Source: Fusibacter paucivorans (GTDB lineage: Bacteria > Bacillota > Clostridia > Peptostreptococcales > Acidaminobacteraceae). Taken from it: a stretch of 64,000 nucleotides of DNA. Below the pieces are notes generated by a model. The model made no database searches and was not told where the DNA came from. It saw only the letters and a list, made by a program, of their open reading frames with translations. This document shows positions 1-10,202 of this stretch, piece by piece (within the stretch, counting starts at the first letter, position 1; every line of letters starts with the position of its first letter). The translations under genes were made by a program, and so were the position numbers. Location: contig NZ_JAHBCL010000012.1 in assembly GCF_018390735.1 (NCBI RefSeq), positions 1-64,000 of the forward strand. Direction: 5' to 3'.

Positions 1-156
1 ATGACGATGAACAATCTTGCTGGAAGGTCAGTCGTCTAGTGATGCTTTTTCTATCACCTCAATACATATATGCTATATGTATTGTAACAAATGACTACGG
101 CAAAACAAGGGAGCTATTTCACCGTGGCATTGACAAAGACAAAGAGCAAGGCAAAG

Positions 157-3100
157 TCAAATCACGTGGACTAAAACATCATTGGTGCTCAATAGACTTG
201 CAAGAGCATTAATGTAATCGTCATTGCCAAGTAATTGTTCTGGTTCTTTAAATGCAAGCACTGCCACTTTCTTTCCCAATGTCTCAAAACTATTTGCTTT
301 GATTGTATTAATATAATCGACAAGGCTGTTATACCATTCATAATTCCAGAAATTATTGTAAATGGTATCATTATAACCACTTATACGTTCACGTGTTGTG
401 TAACTATTAAGAATTTTATAAGCTTTATTAATTGGCCACACATCGCTCGTTGAACTGGTGAAATCTGTTGGTGTTGTGTACCCAAACCGTTTGTTTGTTC
501 GTACACCGGAAGACGCATAACTGTAATAATCATCTTCCGGATAGAGCATGGAATCTGTCATATAATCTGAAAAAATGAATTTATTCATTACATCTTCTGG
601 AATCATTTCAAACGAACTATAGTAATTTGCAATATTTAAATAGTAATCAAAGACGTAGACTCCTGTGCCATATGGAAAGTTGATAAAACCGCCATTTATT
701 TCATAGCCGACATCATTGTCATTTACATAAGCGTAAACCATAATCTGTTTGTCGCTCAGGTTATAATAGTAATGCTCTCGACCGACATTTTGTTTCCATT
801 CGCGATCCCCGGTATTCTTTTCTTTGACTCTTTCGTAGTTAACATATCGAAAAGTCCTTGCAATACCCGTTCGATTAGCATTGAGATAATAGAGCACGCG
901 TGCCCCTTCAATCATATTTATCTCAGGGATATACTTGCCTACCGAGTAATAGTTAATCGTTGATTCTACTGGTGCACCTATAGCAGTCGTCGTTCTTGTT
1001 TTTTCCACACTTGCGACATCATGGGTTTCTAAGGCAAGCGTCGCATAACCATTGCTGTTTAAAATAGGGGTAAGCTGTGATGCAAATTGCGACTGTATAT
1101 ACGCATCTGTCGTATAGCCATTAATGTTGAAATAGTTTATTGTTACTGGTTCGTTATCATTTGTTACTTGAGCATTTACACTTGGTGCAATATTATCAAC
1201 TTCTACAACATGCTTTTCATCAAAATAACCGTCATACGTCGTATCATAAAGGTAAACAGGTGTCATCCCGGACATTGCAGTATATGTCTCATCAACTCTC
1301 GTTCTAATCATATACTTGCCGACACTTGAAACCTTAAAGTCTACTTGTGGCATATTGGCACCTTGATAAACGAGGTGCACAGGGTGTTCGTAATAATTAC
1401 CGTCATTGTCTGAGTCATACCAGTACATAACGCTCAGCAGTCCTATTTTGTCGCCGTCAGGCGAATAGCTTCTATTGATAACCGATATGGTCGCATTATT
1501 CGCATCATTCGGATTCCGATAAACTTTGTTCACAAGCTCCATCACGGCGACTGGCGGTTCATCCGGTGCAATGGTAATGGTTTTACTTGCCTGCCCTGAA
1601 TAGCCAAGGGGGTTTTTCAGTGTTACGGACATGTTAATCGTTCCCGCTGTCGGTACACCAAAATCAAACTTTCGGCTGCCGTCAGGATCAGCAGGTGAAT
1701 AGACACCCGATGCCGCATTAATGGTGCCGCTTGAAACCCACCAATCTGTTTGACTGTCTACAATGGGGAATTTATCAGGACTGTCCGACTGCATGCTCGA
1801 CACGGTGATCTTACGGTATGGTTTGAGCTGCCCTTCGGTATGTATAACGGCATCAACTGTAGGCGGCAGTACCATGGTTGTATCTTCGCCATAGCCACTG
1901 TAGCCAAGGGTATCAATGGCAACCCCTGTAAAGGTCTGTTCACCTTCCCTTGTAAATTCATACTGCGTATTTAAATAGCCATCGGTTGGATGTTCAACGA
2001 CAATGTCAGCGCTCCCATCATTTAAGATAAGATAATCCAGTGCGCCCGTGACGCTGCTCCCGCGTACTGTAATCCCTTTTGTATCACCGACCTTTGCCGT
2101 TTTGGGGGCATTGACTTTGACTTCCGGCGGCTTCGGCTCGCCCACCACAACGGTCATATCATCCCCGCTTGCCTCTAGGACGCGGCCGTCTTTTAGGGTA
2201 ACGCTGACGGTAACATTCCAAGGCTGTTTAATTCTTTTATCAGGATTGTCGACAAAAGGTGCACCATCAATGGTTCGATGAAATGTCACGGTTGGATTAA
2301 TAACACTTGCATATTGGCACTCACCGTCAAGCCACACGGCAATATTCGCTACATTTGCAGTGGTGACTTTATAAAGTGAGATGTCAGCGGTAATGCTGAC
2401 ATCGACATCACTGCCGCTTGATGTTTTATACCGCGGATTTGCCGTTACAAGACAGCTCGCCGTGGGGACAGCAGGTTCTTCAACGGTGACGATGACTTTT
2501 CGCGTGAGGTTTCCTGACTTTTTTGGGTCACTTTTAAAAACGGTATCCAGTACGTAACTGCCGCTGATTTCAACTTCTTGTGTGCCCACCGCCAGTTCGC
2601 TTCTGTTAATGCGCACCGTTCTGTTAACCGTCTTTCTCAGTACAGAAAATTCTGCTTCTGAGCTGTCAATCACGCTGCCATCTTTGCTGATACTAGCTTC
2701 AAACTGTTTGACATGCTCTTTTTTCATAAACTGATTGTCCGGTACAATGACTGCCGTATACGAAGTATTCACTTCAACAAATTGCTGATCGGATGCCATT
2801 GTAACGGCAATGTCATTGTTTTGAAGATTCAGCGTTAACCACTGGTCGACGCGTGCATTCGACGCCATGCCATCGCCAATCCATGTTTGATAATATTTAC
2901 CGCGCTCCGTTCGCACTGAAAAGTTCGTATACCAACCGCCAGCTGTAAGCAGCAGCGTTTTCATGTAACTATCGCTGTAGCCATCAATGGGATACGTATT
3001 CAGTGCCCCCATTGACCGCGTATTGTTGATCGTTTCAACGGTGTACTGCGTATTGATGTCATTTGGATCAGTATTGATACCATTGCCGCCGATCCAGTGT

Positions 3101-3615
3101 GCGGTCATGTATTCACGCAAGCTTCCGTCTGTTACATCACTCCATGTATCTTGTGCATTTGCAATATCGGAGTATTGTTCAATCCACTTATTCTTATCTG
3201 ACAGTGGCGCATCTGGTGGATAGTAGGCGTTGGTGACAACTTGACCACCTTGACTATAACCGAGATAGCGATAGCCTGTTGTACCCGTCTTTTGATCATT
3301 ATAGATTTCTTCTGCCGAACTATTTTCATGGGGATAGCCAGCAGGAAGCATATCATAATTAATTATCTTTTCATTGCCGTAGACAATAAGGCCGTATTTA
3401 TCGTAGACAGATTTATTGATGTATAGCGTTTTGCCTGTGCTGAAATTATCAACTTTAAGTGGCAATGATTGCGCCACTATAAAATCCTCAAAGGACGTAT
3501 AGCCGCTATAATTTGCCGCATAAGTAAATAACGGCGATGCGACATCGGCGGCACTAATGGGGACACTGCTTATAAGCAAGGCAACAATTAAAATCATGGA
3601 TAGATATTTTTTCAT
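157..3615 (-). CDS. Large exported protein with signal peptide and Ig/PKD-like repeats; possibly DUF5704-like N-terminus
   Basis: 1152-aa ORF; N-terminal MKKYLSMILIVALLISSVPISAADVA signal peptide; repeated beta-rich segments (e.g. APKTAKVGDTKGITVRGSS, DEPPVAVMELVNKVYRNPNDANNATISVINRSYSPDGD); starts 20 bp after the SLH gene stop. Confidence 0.8.
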   Translation of the reverse strand: MKKYLSMILIVALLISSVPISAADVASPLFTYAANYSGYTSFEDFIVAQSLPLKVDNFSTGKTLYINKSVYDKYGLIVYGNEKIINYDMLPAGYPHENSSAEEIYNDQKTGTTGYRYLGYSQGGQVVTNAYYPPDAPLSDKNKWIEQYSDIANAQDTWSDVTDGSLREYMTAHWIGGNGINTDPNDINTQYTVETINNTRSMGALNTYPIDGYSDSYMKTLLLTAGGWYTNFSVRTERGKYYQTWIGDGMASNARVDQWLTLNLQNNDIAVTMASDQQFVEVNTSYTAVIVPDNQFMKKEHVKQFEASISKDGSVIDSSEAEFSVLRKTVNRTVRINRSELAVGTQEVEISGSYVLDTVFKSDPKKSGNLTRKVIVTVEEPAVPTASCLVTANPRYKTSSGSDVDVSITADISLYKVTTANVANIAVWLDGECQYASVINPTVTFHRTIDGAPFVDNPDKRIKQPWNVTVSVTLKDGRVLEASGDDMTVVVGEPKPPEVKVNAPKTAKVGDTKGITVRGSSVTGALDYLILNDGSADIVVEHPTDGYLNTQYEFTREGEQTFTGVAIDTLGYSGYGEDTTMVLPPTVDAVIHTEGQLKPYRKITVSSMQSDSPDKFPIVDSQTDWWVSSGTINAASGVYSPADPDGSRKFDFGVPTAGTINMSVTLKNPLGYSGQASKTITIAPDEPPVAVMELVNKVYRNPNDANNATISVINRSYSPDGDKIGLLSVMYWYDSDNDGNYYEHPVHLVYQGANMPQVDFKVSSVGKYMIRTRVDETYTAMSGMTPVYLYDTTYDGYFDEKHVVEVDNIAPSVNAQVTNDNEPVTINYFNINGYTTDAYIQSQFASQLTPILNSNGYATLALETHDVASVEKTRTTTAIGAPVESTINYYSVGKYIPEINMIEGARVLYYLNANRTGIARTFRYVNYERVKEKNTGDREWKQNVGREHYYYNLSDKQIMVYAYVNDNDVGYEINGGFINFPYGTGVYVFDYYLNIANYYSSFEMIPEDVMNKFIFSDYMTDSMLYPEDDYYSYASSGVRTNKRFGYTTPTDFTSSTSDVWPINKAYKILNSYTTRERISGYNDTIYNNFWNYEWYNSLVDYINTIKANSFETLGKKVAVLAFKEPEQLLGNDDYINALASLLSTNDVLVHVI

Positions 3616-3635
3616 TTAATGACTCCTTAGTGAAT

Positions 3636-5060
3636 CTAATGAATCGTAAAAAAGATGTGCAACCCACCTAGGTCTTTCGAAATAAGCGGCACAACAATAT
3701 CGACATTGCCAATAGTTTTCACCGCGTCGTAATCAGGATAATTGTTACGCCCAAAATTGACATAGTAATTCATATGTGTTTGTTGCACGTAATCCGCAAT
3801 TTCAGCACCATACGCCTCACCAAAAAAAGCTTTAATAGATTCTTTCAAAGGTGTCATATAACGGTTATCATATCCCTGCTTCCAGTATGTTTCTGTTCTT
3901 TCCGTATCATCATCATAGAGGGCATTGATAGTTAGCTTTACTGTGGCGCCTTTTTGGGTTTCAGAACCATCATAGGTTAAAGGGTCAAAATAGTGATCAT
4001 GATGAATTCTAAACTGAAAATATGGAAAACGATTATAGTAATCAAGTTTATTCCCCAGTGTTACAAGGATAAATTCACGATGACCTTTCAACTCATTTAC
4101 TGGACTTCTCGTTGTATAAAGACCTGAAAATCTTTCCAATCTCGCCATGTAGTTTAAAAGATTGTTTAGTCGGGCTGTGAGATCCGGCGTATAAGTATCT
4201 TTCACCACGAGATCACCATAACCGCCGCCGCCATCTACAATTGTGAGGACGCCATCTTCAAAGGTGCTGATGGCATATTCTGGTGATAGATGTTCTTCTT
4301 GGTATTCAGGCGATTGTGACTGCACCCACTCAAGCCATGATGAATCGCCTTCAAGTGGTTTATCTTCTTCAATCGGTGCGCGCAGACTGTCATCTAAAAG
4401 TTTTGAGATCACAACACTGGCTTCGCCCCTTGTGGCACTGCCAAGCGGTCTAAAGGAGCCGTCACCGTAACCTGAAATGAAATTAAAGGCATAGGCCGTG
4501 GTCACTTCTGTTTTATAAGAAGCTGAGACATTGACGAGATCGCCAATTTGCTTTTGTGCTTTCGTGACAACGCCATCTGTGATGACCGTTTCGCCGCCAA
4601 TGGCATCATAAGCTTTGACGATAATCGATGCCATTTCTTCCCGGGTAATAGCCGTTTCGTAGTCCGCTGCTGCCGTTGTATAATTTTCAAGCAGTTTCAT
4701 TTCGATGGCTTTTTCAATGTAAGGCATACCCCAGTAAGCATCAGCTGGCGCGGTCGCATCTAGCGTAATCGTCCCTTCGCTTTCAATCGCTTTAAGTGTT
4801 AGCACGATAAACTCAATGCGTTTCAGTGTATTATCAGGTTTAAACGTGCCGTCGCCATAACCTGAGATGATACCACGATCTGTCAGTGACGAGACATAGC
4901 TGTTTGACCAGTGGGTGGTCATGTCAGAAAAGCCATTGCCATTACCATTAAGACTACTGTTGCTATCCCCGCCGCCGTTATTCGCCGCAAATGCAAAACC
5001 GGAAAGACATAATACCCCCGCCATTATACCTGTTGTCACTTTGATTTTTAGATTTTTCAT
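3636..5060 (-). CDS. S-layer homology (SLH) domain protein
   Basis: Three SLH-like segments (FSDMTTHWSNSYVSSLTDRGIISGYGDGTFKPDNTLKR...; YWGMPYIEKAIEMKLLENY...; AYAFNFISGYGDGSFRPLGSATRGEASVV). Start trimmed from 5159 to MKNLKIKVTTGIMAGVLCLSGFAFAA, preceded by gaggggag. Confidence 0.88.
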   Translation of the reverse strand: MKNLKIKVTTGIMAGVLCLSGFAFAANNGGGDSNSSLNGNGNGFSDMTTHWSNSYVSSLTDRGIISGYGDGTFKPDNTLKRIEFIVLTLKAIESEGTITLDATAPADAYWGMPYIEKAIEMKLLENYTTAAADYETAITREEMASIIVKAYDAIGGETVITDGVVTKAQKQIGDLVNVSASYKTEVTTAYAFNFISGYGDGSFRPLGSATRGEASVVISKLLDDSLRAPIEEDKPLEGDSSWLEWVQSQSPEYQEEHLSPEYAISTFEDGVLTIVDGGGGYGDLVVKDTYTPDLTARLNNLLNYMARLERFSGLYTTRSPVNELKGHREFILVTLGNKLDYYNRFPYFQFRIHHDHYFDPLTYDGSETQKGATVKLTINALYDDDTERTETYWKQGYDNRYMTPLKESIKAFFGEAYGAEIADYVQQTHMNYYVNFGRNNYPDYDAVKTIGNVDIVVPLISKDLGGLHIFFTIH

Positions 5061-5431
5061 TCTATGTATACTCCCCTCAAATTTATCGTTTTCAATCGTA
5101 CGCTGTTTCTTGTATGCCGCATATTTTACGCTGCCTGTTGACTTTAAAAGTGTGTTCATTTTAATGAATGGTTCACATTTTCAGTCCGTTTTCATAAAGC
5201 CAACGCCATTGCTGATACCATGACCTGTTTGATTATTTATACTATTAAAACTTTTATACATTATTATAACATAAATACAATTATTTCCAAATCCTAAAAG
5301 CATCTCATTCTCAGCTTTTTTGCATCATAATCACCTTCATTCTCATACGATGACATCCCATGGTTCGCTACTCGTGGTTTACTGTTTAATTTAAAACAGC
5401 TTTACAGTGCTCTACATCCTCAAAATGCGCA

Positions 5432-5472
5432 CAAAAAAACATGTCTTGCACTTCAGCGTTAACATGTTTTTA
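5432..5472 (-). terminator. Rho-independent terminator downstream of deoxynucleoside kinase
   Basis: Minus strand: aaaaacatgt-(loop)-acatgttttttt. Confidence 0.55.
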
Positions 5473-5553
5473 TTTAATGCATCTATTTAATTGCATAACC
5501 GCTTTATCAAGCATCTTTATTACGACATACCTTGTATAATCGGCCCCGATTCA

Positions 5554-6261
5554 TTAGCGATTCCTTTGATAGCCGGCATCCGCTACCGCCTGTAGTATTT
5601 GCTTGCTAAAAGCTTCTTTGATTTGACCGCTTTCATCAAAAGCACTCTCATTGAGATCTACCCTAATCTTTGGGCTGAGATTATACTGTTCAAACCAGTG
5701 TTCATAATGCGCTCTCAAATCTTCCATATAATCTCTTGGAATTAGATCACCCTCAGTAGAACGATTGCGCTTTGCAATACGATGAAGCGCCGTATCAACA
5801 CTGACATCGATATAAATCAGTAAATCCGGTACGCGAATAAAGGTAAGCATTTGTTTAAGTACCGCTTGATAAATGGCAAATTCATCTGCTGTCATCTGTC
5901 CTCTGTCATAAATGGTGCGCGCAAATAATTCATCACCATATATTGAACGGTCGAGAATCGCACGGCTACCCTCTGCTTCGATCCGCATAATATCTTTAAA
6001 ACGATCATTTAAAAACATAATTTGAATAATGGCACTCCAGCGCTCCGGCGCCTCATAGAACCGATCCAGCATACGCTGAGCCAATGAATCATCACCATCT
6101 GATTTTAGTTCCTGATAAAGCGGCATACCCAATGCTTCGCTTAAATAATGCCCAATACTACTCTTACCTGCACCGATAATGCCGTCAATTACGATTGCCA
6201 TATTATGTTCGCTTCCCTGTTCTTTATAATGGTTGATCATTGCTGATGAAAAACGGTTCAT
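5554..6261 (-). CDS. Deoxynucleoside kinase family protein (dGK/dCK type)
   Basis: P-loop VIDGIIGAGKSSIGHYL; DRSIYGDELFA motif; 235 aa. Confidence 0.85.
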   Translation of the reverse strand: MNRFSSAMINHYKEQGSEHNMAIVIDGIIGAGKSSIGHYLSEALGMPLYQELKSDGDDSLAQRMLDRFYEAPERWSAIIQIMFLNDRFKDIMRIEAEGSRAILDRSIYGDELFARTIYDRGQMTADEFAIYQAVLKQMLTFIRVPDLLIYIDVSVDTALHRIAKRNRSTEGDLIPRDYMEDLRAHYEHWFEQYNLSPKIRVDLNESAFDESGQIKEAFSKQILQAVADAGYQRNR

Positions 6262-6277
6262 AAGGTGATCCCTTTCA

Positions 6278-7387
6278 TTACAACTTTTTATAATCGTAAA
6301 TCATATCCTGTGCTTTTTTAAGAAGCACTTTGTTTCGCGGTTTCATTTGAACGACTTTTAATAAATAATTCTTAGCACCTCTAATATCGTCAAATTCTGC
6401 ACACAGCCTTGCGAGCTTGATGGCGAGTTTTATTTCATCATCTTGACTAAGTGCCATCGTACCATTATACCATGCATCTTCATAGTAGACTTTCAATACT
6501 TTACGCGCCTCAAGTGCGGTAGCTTGATCGCCGACATCATCCAGAAGCCAAGCGTATGTCTGCCACAATCTCGCTTTGACAAAACTGGATTTCGTAATCT
6601 GCTGAATCAGCAAATTCATCTGGTAGATATCATCGAAAATCTGCTGATAGTTTTCTTTAATCAGCACCTCGTGCTGAGGCGTTTCATATCTTGGCAGCGT
6701 CACTTTGAGCTCAGCGCGCACAAGGTTGTTAATCTTATGAAATTCATTGGAAAAGTGCGTATAGTGGCAGTATGGACAGCGCCAAATCTGATACCAAAGT
6801 TCATCAATATCATAAAAGTGTTTTCGAAAGTCGTCGTCCATGTGATCGAATTCCATTTTGGATGCCTTTACCTGATTAACTTTGAAGGTGTACTCACAAA
6901 CCGGACACACCACTTCTTTGGAAAACAGATATTCCTGATGTACGGCAGGGAGCTGTTTATGATAATGCCTTTTGGCATTAATTCGAAAATCCGATTCATC
7001 TTTAATAATTTCAACCGCTTTTTTCGAATAATGGCATTCACCCATGGTTAACTTGTCATTATAATTTTCCAGCATATCACTCATATACGTTAAGAGTTCC
7101 ATCGCTTTAAGCGGATGCGTGCTGATATACTGATCAAGATAGTTTAAATGAATATAACAAATGACAGAAGGTTCCAATATTTTTGCCGTATAAACAGCGT
7201 GTTCGCCCGCCAGTGCTCGTTCAGGTTCTACAAAAGCCCCGGGTCTAATCACTTCAACAAAAACATCAGGGCCAGAAGTACTTCGACTGAGCCCAACGGC
7301 CCCTGATTTAACGAGGAATAGGCCTTCAATGACATCGCCGATACTGTACAGTGTGGATTCAGGTTTCAGTTCCATTTCATTGATCAT
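6278..7387 (-). CDS. Cyclic nucleotide-binding domain protein with C-terminal zinc-ribbon/DUF2225-like region
   Basis: N-terminal CNB fold (GDVIEGLFLVKSGAVGLS...RPGAFVEPERAL); CPVCEYTF and WRCPYCHYTHFSNEF motifs. Start trimmed to MINEMELKPES (SD aggaaaggag), giving an 11-nt overlap with the upstream CNB gene. Confidence 0.75.
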   Translation of the reverse strand: MINEMELKPESTLYSIGDVIEGLFLVKSGAVGLSRSTSGPDVFVEVIRPGAFVEPERALAGEHAVYTAKILEPSVICYIHLNYLDQYISTHPLKAMELLTYMSDMLENYNDKLTMGECHYSKKAVEIIKDESDFRINAKRHYHKQLPAVHQEYLFSKEVVCPVCEYTFKVNQVKASKMEFDHMDDDFRKHFYDIDELWYQIWRCPYCHYTHFSNEFHKINNLVRAELKVTLPRYETPQHEVLIKENYQQIFDDIYQMNLLIQQITKSSFVKARLWQTYAWLLDDVGDQATALEARKVLKVYYEDAWYNGTMALSQDDEIKLAIKLARLCAEFDDIRGAKNYLLKVVQMKPRNKVLLKKAQDMIYDYKKL

Positions 7388-7778
7388 GCTGGCAAAGACT
7401 CCTTTCCTCACATTTTTGACGAACGCTTTGAATACGCATTGCAAGCGTTTTTAACATCGTATGCGCATACCTTGATTCAAGCATAATAAACTTGCTGAAG
7501 TTTTCTCTTGCGATGCAAAGGGTGATAACCGGTTCAACCGCAGTCAATGTCGCCGACCTGAAATGATCCCGGATAACAGCCATTTCACCAAATACCGCAC
7601 CTGAATCGAGCTCTGCGAGCACAATGCTCTCACCGTCAAAATCACTCTGCTTGGAAACGCTTACTTTACCGGAAAGCAAGATATATAGCGCGTTTCCCAT
7701 TTCTCCTTCCGAAAAGATCACTTCATCTTTTACAAACTGTTTAATGGTCCCAATTTCTCTTAAAGCTTCGTTCATCAT
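7377..7778 (-). CDS. Stand-alone cyclic nucleotide-binding domain protein
   Basis: 133 aa; VIFSEGEMGNALYILLSGKVSVSKQ...LDSGAVFGEMAVIRDHFRSATLTAVEP, typical CNB phosphate-binding-cassette region. Confidence 0.85.
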   Translation of the reverse strand: MMNEALREIGTIKQFVKDEVIFSEGEMGNALYILLSGKVSVSKQSDFDGESIVLAELDSGAVFGEMAVIRDHFRSATLTAVEPVITLCIARENFSKFIMLESRYAHTMLKTLAMRIQSVRQKCEERSLCQHDQ

Positions 7779-7796
7779 TTCCCCCCGAAAATGTGA

Positions 7797-8996
7797 TTAG
7801 GTTCTCTGCCTTTGGCGATAGCCAATGTAAAAACTAAAAATCGTGTTGAGCACTACGGCGGCTAAAATAACAATCAAAACCCGAAAAATGCCAAATTCAA
7901 TTGAAATCCACGTCCCAAGTGTCGGCGATACCAGCCAGCCAAGGCTGCCAATCAACCCTTGTATGCCAAAGAGCAAGCCACGCTTATCTGAGGTCACCTG
8001 TTGTGCACTCATACTCGTCATCAGCGGCTCAATACCGCCAATGATAAAGAACATCAGTGTATAAGGGATCACGAACCCCCACCATCCTGATAGTGAATTG
8101 AGTACCACAACATCTACAAGTGCCAAAATCATCAGTATCTGAATGATTTTAATCTTATCATATAAATCACCAAGTCTGCTGATAACAATTGCCGAAAGCG
8201 CCGTTACCAATCCAATAACGCCGTTTAAAATCCCCGTCGTCGAAGAAGCTCCCTCTAAGCTGTTTAGCTGTTCCTGAATGTACAGTGGTAGAAACGGCGA
8301 AAAAACAGTCCGAACAATACGCTGCAAAAATAGCATAATGAGCAGCAAAACGATCGTTTGTGTTAAGATAGCTGTCATTTTCCCTTTCTTGCCATCTGAT
8401 TTCGTCGCACTGATCTGTCCAAATGAGTTTTTGTCTTCTACTAACTTTAACGTGACAATCAAGAAACCAAAGAACATCAATACGGCACCGACAAAAAAGC
8501 TCACGCGATAACCATAAAATTCGGCGACAACACCGCCAATCAACGGTCCAAACGAATAGCCGACAAAGGTTGACGACGATAAAAAGCCAAGGGCAAACGA
8601 CATATTCTCATCAGGCGTATTCGAAGCCACAAAGGCAGACGATGCAACAATCGTACCGGTAAATACGCCTTGCAGCAGTCTTAAAAAAACGAGTTGCCAC
8701 ACATTCTGCACACAGCCCATTAATATCAGCAGAAATGTAGCGGCAAAGGTTGCACGTTGAATCATGATTTTTCGGCCATAGCGATCGGAGAGCATCCCCC
8801 AGATAGGCGCCATCACCGCCATTGTTATCGCCGGAGCAGCGCTGAGCACACCCGAGAAAAACTTTAAAGCGACGGGATCCGTTACCCCTAATGTCTGAAT
8901 ATAAAAGGGAATAAACGGCAAGCCAAAGCCAAAACTCATCAATGAGACAACTTGCGATACCCAAAGGGTATACAAATTCGATTTCCAACGTTCCAT
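7797..8996 (-). CDS. MFS transporter
   Basis: 12-TM pattern; GMLSDRYGRK motif; 399 aa. Confidence 0.88.
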   Translation of the reverse strand: MERWKSNLYTLWVSQVVSLMSFGFGLPFIPFYIQTLGVTDPVALKFFSGVLSAAPAITMAVMAPIWGMLSDRYGRKIMIQRATFAATFLLILMGCVQNVWQLVFLRLLQGVFTGTIVASSAFVASNTPDENMSFALGFLSSSTFVGYSFGPLIGGVVAEFYGYRVSFFVGAVLMFFGFLIVTLKLVEDKNSFGQISATKSDGKKGKMTAILTQTIVLLLIMLFLQRIVRTVFSPFLPLYIQEQLNSLEGASSTTGILNGVIGLVTALSAIVISRLGDLYDKIKIIQILMILALVDVVVLNSLSGWWGFVIPYTLMFFIIGGIEPLMTSMSAQQVTSDKRGLLFGIQGLIGSLGWLVSPTLGTWISIEFGIFRVLIVILAAVVLNTIFSFYIGYRQRQRT

Positions 8997-9101
8997 GTAA
9001 TCTCCTACTAAGTATGTTTCTTACGATGTCTATGTGATCATTATACACCAAAAACAAGCTTTGAGGCATCCATTCAACGCCTCAAAGCAACTTTAAAACT
9101 A

Positions 9102-10202
9102 TTATTTTTTATGTTTGCGAATCGTACCGCCGCCAATGAGGAGCGTATCATCATAGAAGACGATTGCCTGCCCCGGCGTAACGGCTCTTTGGGGCATTTC
9201 AAAAACGACTTTAATCCCCTGCTTATGATGATAAAGCTTACAGGATGCTGCTTGTGCACTATAACGGATCTTCGCTTGGCACGCATAGCCGTCTTTAAAA
9301 TCTTCAAAAGGAATAAAATTGACTGTATCTGCGTAAACCGTTTCAGAAAATACAGCCTCATTGTCGCCGAGGATCACGCGATTATTGACGACGTCAATGC
9401 CAACGACATACATGGGTTTTCCAAATGTAACGCCAAGTCCCTTCCGCTGACCCACTGTGTAGCGTGCAATCCCTTGATGCTTGCCAAGTACGTCACCACT
9501 TGTTGACACAAAATCGCCTTCGCGCATTTCTGAATTGCCGTTTCTGGATAAAAAACCGACATAGTCATCATCAGGGATAAAACAGATTTCCTGAGAGTCA
9601 GATTTGCCAGCAATCTGAATGTCAAACTGTGCTGCTATCGCACGTACTTCATCTTTTGATTTGAAAGACCCAAGCGGCATGAGAATATGTGCCAACTGCG
9701 CTTGCGTCAAATTATAAAGCGCATATGTCTGGTCTTTTTCAACGGCGTCTGACTGATGAATTTCATATCTTTGGCTCGCCTCGTTAAAATCAATTTTAGC
9801 ATAATGTCCCGTTGCGACATAATAGGCACCGAGCTGTTTCGCCTTTTCAAGCAATGCATCAAACTTAACAAATTTATTACAGGCGATACACGGATTGGGC
9901 GTTTCACCTTTTTCATAAGAATCAATAAAATAATCGACAACTGTTTCTTTAAAGACTGCCTTAAAATCAAGCGCATAAAACGGTATGCCAATTTGGGCAC
10001 ATACTCTCCTAGCATCTTCAACTGCCGATAAACTGCAACACCCGCCTTCGTGCATTAAATGGGCATCTTCTAAATAAGGATCCTGCCATAATCGCATATT
10101 GACACCAATCACTTCATATCCCATGCGTTTTAGTTCATAGGCGGCAACTGTACTGTCGACGCCGCCGCTCATTCCAACGACCACTCGTTTATTGTTGATC
10201 AT
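9102..10202 (-). CDS. mnmA: tRNA-specific 2-thiouridylase MnmA
   Basis: VVVGMSGGVDSTVAAYELKRMGYEVIGVNMRLW, GETPNPCIACNKFVKF, ATGHYA; start trimmed to MINNKRVVVG. Confidence 0.97.
   Translation of the reverse strand: MINNKRVVVGMSGGVDSTVAAYELKRMGYEVIGVNMRLWQDPYLEDAHLMHEGGCCSLSAVEDARRVCAQIGIPFYALDFKAVFKETVVDYFIDSYEKGETPNPCIACNKFVKFDALLEKAKQLGAYYVATGHYAKIDFNEASQRYEIHQSDAVEKDQTYALYNLTQAQLAHILMPLGSFKSKDEVRAIAAQFDIQIAGKSDSQEICFIPDDDYVGFLSRNGNSEMREGDFVSTSGDVLGKHQGIARYTVGQRKGLGVTFGKPMYVVGIDVVNNRVILGDNEAVFSETVYADTVNFIPFEDFKDGYACQAKIRYSAQAASCKLYHHKQGIKVVFEMPQRAVTPGQAIVFYDDTLLIGGGTIRKHKK

Noticed and set aside
6443-7051. Plus-strand 202-aa ORF
   Set aside because: Antisense to the CNB/zinc-ribbon gene, low-complexity hydrophobic translation, no SD or domain.
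8611-9069. Minus-strand 152-aa ORF overlapping the MFS gene start
   Set aside because: Out-of-frame shadow of the MFS transporter coding sequence.
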